From Isotricha intestinalis (Eukaryota; Ciliophora; Litostomatea; Vestibuliferida; Isotrichidae), in assembly GCA_023807065.1 (NCBI GenBank), contig JAJJLU010003471.1, forward strand, positions 25,611 through 89,610: DNA of 64,000 nt, read 5' to 3'. The notes beneath the pieces were generated by a model. It saw only the letters and a program-made list of their open reading frames with translations, ran no database searches and had not been told where the DNA came from. Position 1 is the first letter of the stretch. Each line of letters opens with the position of its first letter. The position numbers and the translations under genes are program-made. Positions 1-8,475 of the stretch are shown piece by piece.

Positions 1-1404
1 TTTTAATCTATAAACTAAATTAAAATCTTTTTTGGCTATTAATGTTGAATTATAATTATATTTATTTTCTATATCAAGGATTATTTTAATGTTTTTTTTC
101 TTTTCTTTTTCATTAAAATCTAAACTATAATTATGATAATATCTATTTGATTTATCATTTCTTATTATTTTATTATTAAAAAATATATTTCTTGGATTTT
201 GCTTTTCAAAAAAATTATTAAAAATATCATTAATTTTATTATTATCATTTTCTTTTTGAATTTTCTTTTCAATTTCTTTATATTTTTTATAATATAATTC
301 ATAATTTTTAATAGATTCAAGTCCAATAAATTCTCCTTTAGATAAATTAAGTAAAATTGGTAATTTCAAATAATATTCATAATCATTTTTATTTAAATTA
401 ATATTCTTTTGTTTACTCTTATTATTAATATTTTTTAAATTAATAAAATGAGTATTACTTTGATTTAAATTAATTTTATTATTATCATTTTCACTTAAGA
501 AATTATAATCTTTCTTATAAATAATATTTCTTTTAACAGCAAATTCTCCATCATAAATAATATATAAGTATTCAGCAGGTTGACCTTCAAAATATAATAT
601 ATCATTTTTTTTAAGAACAATTTTATCCAAAGTTCTATCTATAATTTCTAAAAAATTACTTTTTGAAAAAGGAGGTATTGATTCATAAATAAAATTTTTT
701 TGAAATTGATGATTTCTTCTCATAATTTTTAATAAATAAGTATTAAATTTTTCTTTTGATAAATATAATAAATCACAATTTTCAAGAGAAAAAGAAGATG
801 AAATTCTGATTATTTTATTATCTATTAATTCTAATTCACCAAAACAATCTCCATCATTTAATATTGTATATTTTTTTTCATAATCATTTTTTTCATTATT
901 TAAACTCTCAATTGAAACTTTACCTTGAATAATAAGATAAAAATAATCTACTGAATCATTTTTATTAAATATAAATTTATTTTTTGGAATATGAATATAT
1001 TGAAAATTATTTAATATATTATTTAAATGATAATCATTAATACGGTTTATATAAATAAATTTCTGAAAAGAAAAAATTTTTTTCATTATTCCTAACATTA
1101 AAGGTATATTTCTTAATGAAGGATTTATTATTTCTATTTTATTTATATTATTTTCTTTTGATAATTGTTTATCTGGAATTTTTTCTTTTTGAATTTCTTT
1201 TATTAACATTCTTATAAGAGATTTTTCAGTTTTTTGTAAATATTTTCTTAATATTAATTGAGATGAAATGTATTTATCAAATTTTGGATTTATTATATTT
1301 AAATTTTTATTATTATCATCATTTATTTTTTCTGTTTTTTCTATTTTGGAAATTTTTTTTTTTTCTCCATTTAAATTCATGTTTAATTTTTTTTTTTTCT
1401 TCAT
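1..1404 (-). CDS. Cyclic-nucleotide-binding domain protein, partial (runs off left edge)
   Basis: The minus-strand frame is open from about 1404 to the window edge, about 467 residues, so the C-terminus is missing. A Lys/Asn-rich head leads into a CNB fold with the hydrophobic beta-roll segment YFYLIIQGKVSI and a phosphate-binding-cassette-like stretch FGELELIDNKIIRIS, which keeps the Gly-Glu pair and an Arg. A second CNB-like module follows (EYLYIIYDGEFAV), broken by a long Asn/Lys-rich insertion before GEFIGLESI. It probably binds cAMP or cGMP, or is a regulatory scaffold; no kinase or channel part is visible here. The start is uncertain. An ATG at 1462 begins a Ser/Leu/Lys-rich peptide in another frame, and removing one A from the 12-A run at about 1387-1398 would join it. 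It lies 2.4 kb from the PKG gene, suggesting but not proving a shared pathway. Confidence 0.75.
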   Translation of the reverse strand, partial: MKKKKKLNMNLNGEKKKISKIEKTEKINDDNNKNLNIINPKFDKYISSQLILRKYLQKTEKSLIRMLIKEIQKEKIPDKQLSKENNINKIEIINPSLRNIPLMLGIMKKIFSFQKFIYINRINDYHLNNILNNFQYIHIPKNKFIFNKNDSVDYFYLIIQGKVSIESLNNEKNDYEKKYTILNDGDCFGELELIDNKIIRISSSFSLENCDLLYLSKEKFNTYLLKIMRRNHQFQKNFIYESIPPFSKSNFLEIIDRTLDKIVLKKNDILYFEGQPAEYLYIIYDGEFAVKRNIIYKKDYNFLSENDNNKINLNQSNTHFINLKNINNKSKQKNINLNKNDYEYYLKLPILLNLSKGEFIGLESIKNYELYYKKYKEIEKKIQKENDNNKINDIFNNFFEKQNPRNIFFNNKIIRNDKSNRYYHNYSLDFNEKEKKKNIKIILDIENKYNYNSTLIAKKDFNLVYRLK

Positions 1405-1462
1405 TTAATTTATTATTTATTTCTTTTGATAATTTCAGTGAAGAAACTAAAAAATTTGACAT

Positions 1463-1899
1463 TATTATTTAAAATCAATTATTTGTTTATTAACAAATTA
1501 TAAATTATTTACATTGTAATTTGATTTTTTTTTATTAAATGTATATAAATTAAATTTAATTTTAAATTTAAAATTTTTAAATTTTCTTCATCCAAATCAT
1601 TAATTATTTGATTTCATTAAATATTTAAACAACTATAAAGAAAAAAAATAAAGAAAAAAAAATTCATAATGTTTAATTAAATATAAATAATTTCATTTTT
1701 TTCTCTAAAATACTTTTAACTTTTTATTCTAAAAACATATTTATTCATTCACGTAAATCATCTAATCAAATAAAATATATAAAAAATTGCTTTGAATGAT
1801 TTAATACTAAAATAATTATTTATTTATAATAATTCTATAAAAACAAAAGAATTAATTATATTAGTATAATAAACTCCAACAATTAATTTAATATAAAAA
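1463..1899. other. Intergenic A/T-only spacer
   Basis: This divergent spacer lies between the minus-strand CNB gene and plus-strand ATG8. It holds poly-A/poly-T tracts and no open frame, tRNA or repeat that I can recognise. It presumably carries both promoters. Confidence 0.6.
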
Positions 1900-2268
1900 A
1901 TGAAAATGATAGGTCAATTTAATTATAAAATACAATTTAATTTAGAAGAAAGAAAAAAAGATTTTGAAAAAGCAATGAAAAATTGTACTAATAAAATCCC
2001 AGTAATTATAGAAAGAGGATATAATTCTACATTGAAACAAATAAAAAAAACAAAATATTTACTTCCAAGTGATTTAAAAATAGGTGAATTAATGAGGTTA
2101 ATTCATAATAAATTAGAACTTAATTATAAAACTGCAATTTTTTTGTTAGTTGCTTCAAAATTTGCTATTACTGGTAGTGAATTACTTTCTGAAATATATA
2201 AGAAATATAAAGATAAGGATGATAAATTTTTATATATTTCTTATATTGAACAACAAACTTTTGGATAA
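1900..2268 (+). CDS. ATG8: ATG8/LC3-family ubiquitin-like protein, C-terminal Gly exposed
   Basis: The 122-residue protein has the Atg8 signature along its full length: an N-terminal helix ending FNLEERKKDFEKA, IPVIIERGYNS, then KTKYLLPSDLKIGELMRLI (the KYLVP and PxD segments), and the C-terminal FLYISYIEQQTFG. Atg8 is conjugated to phosphatidylethanolamine on autophagosome or organelle membranes through a C-terminal Gly. Here that Gly is the last encoded residue, directly before TAA, so no Atg4 cleavage is needed before activation. This resembles the state known for apicomplexan Atg8. The start follows an A/T spacer and gives the usual family length. No intron is needed. Confidence 0.95.
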   Translation: MKMIGQFNYKIQFNLEERKKDFEKAMKNCTNKIPVIIERGYNSTLKQIKKTKYLLPSDLKIGELMRLIHNKLELNYKTAIFLLVASKFAITGSELLSEIYKKYKDKDDKFLYISYIEQQTFG

Positions 2269-2503
2269 TATTTATTTATAGTATACTAATAAATAATAAA
2301 TATAATAAATAGCTTTTTTTTTATTAATTTACAATTTTTTATTTTTCTTTTTTTTTTTTGAAAGAAACGTTAATGTTATTTATAATTGTTATTATTATTA
2401 ATAATTAAAAAAATTAAAGGTCACTGATAACAAATAAAATTTTTTCTAAAATTTTTTAATTGATTTAATTAAAATCAAAAAAATTTAAAAAAAATAAAAT
2501 ATA

Positions 2504-3694
2504 ATGATAGATTCTGAAGTTTTTGACAGAACTTTATCTCAAAGAAATGATGAAATAGATTCTTTAAAAAGAAGGTACGAATCAATGGTAGATGAATATG
2601 AAAAAAAAGTTCATAAATTAATGGAATCAATAAACAATTTAAAGGAAAAAAATGCAGAATTAGAAGAATTATCACATGAAAATAAAAAAGTAGAAGTGAT
2701 AAAAAATTTAAGAAATGAGAAAAAAGATCAAGACTTAGTAATTTCCTTATTAAGAAAATATGTTCAAAATGATAGTAAAATAGATAAATATTTAATGAAA
2801 GAATATAAAAAGCGTAATGAATCAAAATATATTTCATATGATGAATTAAATCAAAAATATAAAAATTTAGAAAATACAATAAAAAAAATAAAATTACAAA
2901 TTCCAGATGAAAAAACAATAAAAAAAAAAGGAACAAAAAAAAGAAGATCAAGTATATATATGAATGATGATGCAGCAATTCAATTAAAAGTAAATGAGAA
3001 ATTTAAAGAACAAATAAAAGATTATGATAATAAAATAAATCAATTAAGATATGAAAATGAGAAATTAATATTGCAAAAGCAAAAAATGCAAGATATACAA
3101 AATAAATTATTAGAAAAATTAAAAAATTATAATAATGAAGCAGGTGAAATGAATTCAGTATATAATGGAATTAAAAAAGATTTAAGAGATGAATCTGATA
3201 GTATAATAAATGATTTAAAGGTAAATATTGGTATTATGGAAATTGAAAATGAAAAATTAAAAAATAGAATTTTTGAATTATTAAATATTGGTGATAGTAG
3301 TAAAAAAGAAGATAGAGATAAAATATTAAATTTAACTAAAGAAATTGATATTGTTAGAAAAGAATTAGATAATAAAAAAGAAGAAGCTGAAGTTTATAAA
3401 GAACAATTAATAAATATTAAAAAAGAATTAGGTAAATTAGATTCCAGAGAAAATAAAAAATATAATAAATTAAATGATGAAATGAAAAATATTAATTTGA
3501 ACAAAGATAAATTAAAATCAAATATTAATAAATTAAAAAATACTGTTAATGAAAAAAATGAAGAAATTCAAAATTTAAGAGAAAAAAATGATGAATTAAC
3601 TGAAGTTTTAGAAATTAAAGAACAAGAAATTGAATTATTAAATCAAAAAATAGGAGAATTTGAAGATATTTTTATTAAAAATAGAAGAAAATAA
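2504..3694 (+). CDS. Coiled-coil protein
   Basis: This 396-residue protein is predicted to be almost wholly alpha-helical, with heptad-like Leu/Ile spacing and long Lys/Glu runs from about residue 10 to the end. A short basic break (KKKGTKKRRSS) lies near residue 145. No catalytic domain, signal peptide or membrane segment is visible. Such proteins in ciliates are often cytoskeletal or basal-body components, but no family is recognised. The start ATG sits after an A-rich leader and has no in-frame upstream alternative of note. It lies just upstream of PKG on the same strand with about 140 bp between them. Confidence 0.75.
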   Translation: MIDSEVFDRTLSQRNDEIDSLKRRYESMVDEYEKKVHKLMESINNLKEKNAELEELSHENKKVEVIKNLRNEKKDQDLVISLLRKYVQNDSKIDKYLMKEYKKRNESKYISYDELNQKYKNLENTIKKIKLQIPDEKTIKKKGTKKRRSSIYMNDDAAIQLKVNEKFKEQIKDYDNKINQLRYENEKLILQKQKMQDIQNKLLEKLKNYNNEAGEMNSVYNGIKKDLRDESDSIINDLKVNIGIMEIENEKLKNRIFELLNIGDSSKKEDRDKILNLTKEIDIVRKELDNKKEEAEVYKEQLINIKKELGKLDSRENKKYNKLNDEMKNINLNKDKLKSNINKLKNTVNEKNEEIQNLREKNDELTEVLEIKEQEIELLNQKIGEFEDIFIKNRRK

Positions 3695-3836
3695 ATAAAT
3701 ATAATTTTTTTATATTTTTCTAAACAAAACAAATAATTTAAATTATCATAAAAACATTAAAAAAATAAAAAACAAATTTTTATTCAATTAAAAAAAAATT
3801 GTATTAAAAAAAAACCCAATAAAAAATTTAAATAAA

Positions 3837-6577
3837 ATGGGTTGTATGTCAAATAAAAGTAATTAAAAATTTTATAATTTCCAATTGACACTATAGAAAA
3901 CATAATAGTGAATCAGAAAGGTAAAGCAAAGTCGGATTCACTAGATGATATAGAGGATAAGAAGATAATAATATACGAAGGAAAACAACTTAAAGAACAA
4001 AATCAGAATGAAAATCCAATAACAACTCAATTTGACACAGGATTATCAGGAACAAAAATTCCAAAAAAATTAACAAATTCAGAGAAAGAACAAATAAAGA
4101 AAAAATTATCACAACATTTTCTTTTTAAAGATAAATCACCAGATACAATAGATTCATTAATTAATAAGATAGAAATAATAAAAATTCAACCTAATACAAA
4201 TATTTATAAAGAAGGTGAAAAAGGAGATTATTTTTATTTAATTAAACAAGGTTTAATTCAAATAACAAGTAATCAAATGAATGGAAAAAGATTTTATAAA
4301 GCTGGAGATACATTTGGTGAACTTGCTTTATTAGAAAGAAAAAAAAGAACTGAAACTGCTTCAACTATTGATTATTGTTTATTATATGTTTTAGATGGAA
4401 AAATTTTCAGAGAAATTGTTAATACTATTAATAAACAAGAATTAGAAGATAGATTAAAATTTATTGAATTAGTTCCTATATTCGAATCTATGGAAAATAT
4501 TAAATTAAATTCTATTGCTTCTTCTATGTATAATTGTACTTTTGATATTGGACAAAATATTTTTAAAGAAGGTGATATTGGAGATAGTTTATTTATTATT
4601 AAAAATGGAGAAGTTGATTGTGAAAAAGATAATAAAGTTATTAGAGTTTTAAAATCAAGAGATATATTTGGAGAATATGCTGTTTTATTTGATATTCCAA
4701 GAAGTTTAAGTTGTTGTGCTAAAACTAAAGTTAATTGCTTTCAGATTTCTAATACTCAATTAATTGAAACTTTAGGAAAAGATTATAAATATATTATTCT
4801 CAAATCTATTATTAAACAAGCTTTTAAATTCAGTAAACATTTAAGTTTATTTGCTGGGGAAAGTTATTTAGAACCTTTGTTTTTAAAAAGTGAAATTAAG
4901 TTATTTAATGATAAGGAAATTATAATTAAAAAAGAAGATTATAAAAATAAGGATAAGAAAATATTATATGTTGTAATATGTGGAAATTTAACTTTTGGAA
5001 ATTCAAATAAAGCAGAAATAATATGTAGAAGAGGACAATTATTTGGAGAAGATTTTTTAAAGACAGATTATGTATTAAAAAACGATATTTATGCTCAAGG
5101 TGAATGTAGATTAGTAGAAATCATATGGGAGAATATTGAAAATACATTAGGAATTACTGAGAAAATGCCAAAAAAAAAAACTTTAAGTTTCTTTTCTCAA
5201 TTAGAATATATGAAAAGAACTGAAATGTTTAGAAATACTTCAGATCAAAGATTAATGAAAATTTGTTCTTTAATGAAGAAAGAAAAATATAAAGAAGGAG
5301 AAGCAATATTTAAAGAAGGTGAAATAGGAGATAAATTTTATTTGATTAAAAAAGGGAAAGTTAAAGTTTTAAAAAATAATAAAGTTATAAGAGAAATTGA
5401 AGAAGGAAATTGCTTTGGTGAATTAGCTTTATTAGTTAATGAACCTAGATCTGCAACAATTGAAGCATCTCAAAAATGCACTTTATATGTTTTAACTAAG
5501 AAAGATTTTGATGAAACTATTGATAAAAATATGTTAGAATATTTACAAAAGAAAATTGCATTACAAGATAATTTTAATATGACTTTAAATGATTTATTTT
5601 TTGTGAAAAATTTAGGAAGAGGAAAATTTGGTAATGTTGCTTTAGTACATGATAAAAAGAATTATTATGCAATAAAAGCAGTAAGTCGAAATGCAGCAGA
5701 AAGACAGAAAATATTAATAAAATATTTTTTAGAAGAAAGAAGAGTTTTATTAAAATTAGATCATCCTTTTGTAATGAAATTAGTAAGAACATTTAAAAAC
5801 CAAGAAAATGTATTTTACTTAACAGAATATATAAATGGTAAAGTATTAGGAAAATATTTAGAAGGAAAACCTCAAAGTCAATTTCACAATAAATCAGAAA
5901 CTCAATTTTACATATCTTTCCTATTTATAATATTAGATTATTTAAATAGTAAAAATATAATTCACAGAGATTTAAAGCCAGATAATATAATGATAGATGA
6001 GAAAGGATATATAAAATTAATAGATTTTGGAACAGCATTAAATATAAAAGATTTTACATCAACAATAACAGGAACACCACATTATATAGCACCAGAAGTT
6101 TTAATAGGAAAAGGATATTCATATAGTTGTGATTATTGGTCAGTTGGAATTATTACTCATGAATTATATTATAATTATTATCCTTTTGGAAATGATGCTA
6201 CTGATCCTATGGAAGTTTATAGAGAAGTTTTAAAAAAAGAAGATAATTTACCTATGAAAGGTGACCCTGTTGTTAATAGTTTCATTAGAAATTTATTAAA
6301 AAAAAAAGTTTCTAAAAGATTATGTAGCTTAGATTCTGCTAAAAAACATGCTTTTTTTAATGGATTTAATTGGGGTGATATTATCGATTTTAAAGCTGTT
6401 CCACCTTTTGTTCCTAAAAGTAATGCTGTTAAAAAATTCTCAGAATGTCAACAAAATTATATTGAACATTTGACTATGGAAAATATGAAGAAAGGAGGAC
6501 AAAATCAAAGCTTGTTAAGTAGTTATGATGATGATGGAAGCATTTCTTATCCTAAAAATTGGGTTGATGAGTTTTAA
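3837..6577 (+). CDS. PKG: cGMP-dependent protein kinase, alveolate type (four CNB modules + AGC kinase)
   Basis: Two exons (3837-3858 and 3909-6577) encode about 896 residues. The 22-nt first exon gives MGCMSNK, an N-myristoylation/palmitoylation-type start that would place the enzyme on membranes. CNB-A (FGELALLERKKRTET), CNB-B (FGEYAVLFDIPRSLS) and CNB-D (FGELALLVNEPRSAT) keep cassette Gly-Glu and Arg. CNB-C (FGEDFLKTDYVLKND) lacks the Arg and looks non-binding, the same layout as apicomplexan PKG. The C-terminal kinase has the Gly loop LGRGKFGNV, VAIK-type Lys at about 597, HRDLKPDN (Asp about 695), DFG (Asp about 713) and an APE motif. The residue in the gatekeeper position (FYLTEY) is Thr, about 646. 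It phosphorylates Ser/Thr when cGMP rises. The in-frame GTG at 3908 straddles the intron end and is not the start. Confidence 0.95.
3859..3908 (+). other. 50-nt GT-AG intron in PKG
   Basis: GTAATT...AATAG lies between a 22-nt exon encoding MGCMSNK and the main frame. Splicing joins A to TG and makes an in-frame Met codon. Without splicing the first exon ends at TAA within the intron. A shorter acceptor (TATAG at 3896) would give an immediate stop. Confidence 0.8.
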
Positions 6578-6751
6578 AAATATAAATTAATAAAAAAAGG
6601 ATTTTATTTTTTTTTAGTTAATGTTACTGCTATTTTGTATATTTATTATAATAATATATATTTTAAAAATGTGATTTTATTTTTCAATTGTTTTATATTT
6701 ATATTTTGTTATTGTTTTTAATATATATTTATTTATTTAAATAAAAGAATA

Positions 6752-7165
6752 ATGGAGAAGACTTTCATAAATAAAATAAAAAATAATGGTGAATTAATTG
6801 TTTTTATATTTTTCTTTTTATTATTTACTTTTCGTTTATTTATTGATTCTTCAATACCAAAATCATATAATCAAAATTATAAAGAAAATATTGAAAGAAT
6901 TAAAAATGAATTAAAAGATATTGATGAAACATCTTTAAAAACAAATAATATAAATAAACAAAAAAAAAGTTTTGGTATTTTTCATATAATAATATGTTTA
7001 TTTTTGGTTTTTGTTTGTATTTCATTTTGTATTTTATCAGTTAAAAGAAATTATTCTCGTCATGTTAATTTTGAAGAAGAAAATGTTGAATATTTTATTA
7101 GAACAGTACATTCATCAAATTTTGATACTAATGATGAATCTTTTTTTAAAGATATTTTTCTTTAA
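6752..7165 (+). CDS. Small two-TM membrane protein
   Basis: This 137-residue protein has two clear hydrophobic segments, about residues 14-32 (LIVFIFFFLLFTFRLF) and 75-98 (FHIIICLFLVFVCISFCIL). They are separated by a Lys/Asn/Glu-rich loop of about 40 residues and followed by an acidic tail of about 38 residues. The first segment could be a signal anchor. No family is recognised. It is on the same strand as PKG, 175 bp downstream, with a clean stop codon, and it reads as a real short gene because its charged loop and TM pattern are coherent in one frame only. Confidence 0.6.
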   Translation: MEKTFINKIKNNGELIVFIFFFLLFTFRLFIDSSIPKSYNQNYKENIERIKNELKDIDETSLKTNNINKQKKSFGIFHIIICLFLVFVCISFCILSVKRNYSRHVNFEEENVEYFIRTVHSSNFDTNDESFFKDIFL

Positions 7166-7413
7166 AAAAATTAAATTAATTGTAATAATATATTATTTAA
7201 ATGAAAATATTTTTTAAATATAAATATTTTTATTTCATTAATATAATAATTCCTTTATTAAACACATAAATATATTATATATAAATACCAATTAAAAACA
7301 CCATTTAATTAAAAAATAAATTTTTTTGAAATTTCAACTTAAAAAATTAAGAAAAAAAAAAATGAATAATAAAAAAATTATATAAAAACATCAAAACAAA
7401 AAAAAAATAAAAT

Positions 7414-8315
7414 TTACAAAACTCCAAAATGATTAATAGCATTACTAGGTCTTTGATAAAAATAATCTCCGATTTTTTTTTGAGGATAAAAAGGTTGATC
7501 ATTTAAGAACTTTTCTTTTTTTTTATCTTCTCTATAAGAATAAAATTGATTTCCAGGATAAATACTAAAATATTCATTTTGATGATTAGTAGCTTTCCAC
7601 GGATTAACATAAACAGGTCTTTTAGAATGTTTAAATTTCCATTCTTCTTCTTCTTTATCTTTTAAATATTTTTCTCTTTTTAAATTTTGTTTTTTAAAAG
7701 TTTCAATTAATTTTTCTCCAAAAACTCCTAATGAAGAAACACTTTTATTTTCTTTTAAATGATTATCAAAATAATCTCCAATCATTTTTTGAGGAAGCAT
7801 ATTTTTTTTATTTGGTAAATTAACACTTTTTTCATATGTTCTTGATACCATATTATTTACTCTATACTATATTATTTATTATATTATAAAATTTTTTTTA
7901 CTATTTCCCAATTATTCATTTCATATTCGTTGTTTAATTTTTTAAATTTTTCAAAATATCTATTTATTACATATGTTGGTTTCCATGGTTCTTGTTTTTC
8001 AAAAATTGAATTTGAAAAAATTTTTTTTTTCTTATTTGGATTTATTTTAAAAAATTTGTGACTGAATGATCTTTTTTTTGGATCCAGTCTTTCGTTATCC
8101 TATATTATTATATTCATTATATTTATTAAATTTATTTTATTATTTTTTACTGTTTGTGAGAATTTTTCATATGCTATTGATAATCTACTGTTAAAGTCGT
8201 TTGAAAAATCTTCTAATTCTGTTATTCTTCCTGTTTTGGGAATATATTTTCCTAAAGATTTATTAAAGTCTGTTGCAAATTGCTTTAGTTCTTCATCTCT
8301 TGAAGTTGTTGTCAT
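7414..8315 (-). CDS. Three-exon conserved-looking protein of unknown function
   Basis: Reconnecting three minus-strand frames with GT-AG introns gives one 271-residue protein: exon 1 8151-8315 (55 codons), exon 2 7902-8099 (66 codons), exon 3 7414-7866. Both introns are phase 0. Exon 2 would be orphaned otherwise, and its frame runs cleanly from acceptor to donor. The protein is basic and aromatic-rich, without TM segments, and has two related motifs, MLPQKMIGDYFDNH and FYPQKKIGDYFYQR, that suggest an internal repeat. Pro/Trp/Tyr-containing linkers (EPWKPTYVINRYF, YVNPWKATN) look like those of microtubule-associated ciliary proteins, but I cannot name a family. It is divergent from the phosphodiesterase gene, with 160 bp between the start codons. 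Confidence 0.65.
7867..7901 (-). other. 35-nt phase-0 GT-AG intron
   Basis: On the minus strand the intron runs from GTAAAA to ATATAG and joins ...NNWEI to YRVNNMVSRTY... in frame. Reading through gives TAA after a few codons. Confidence 0.6.
8100..8150 (-). other. 51-nt phase-0 GT-AG intron
   Basis: On the minus strand the intron runs from GTAAAAAATAAT to AATATAG and joins ...YEKFSQT to DNERLDPKKRS... in frame. The intron itself is almost pure A/T, unlike the flanking codons. Confidence 0.7.
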
Positions 8316-8475
8316 TTTTTTTTTTTATTTTTTTTTTGAAAATTTTATTTTTTTTTTTTATTTGATTTGTTTTTTAATGGTTTCTTTATTTTATTTTTAA
8401 TAATTATAAATATTTTGACATCTATTTAAATCCACATATCTATAATTATAAAAAATCAAAAAAGAATAAAAAGTA

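Noticed and set aside
3908..3910. GTG as the PKG start codon
   Set aside because: It straddles the end of a 50-nt intron; an upstream MGC exon with GT-AG ends gives a better N-terminus.
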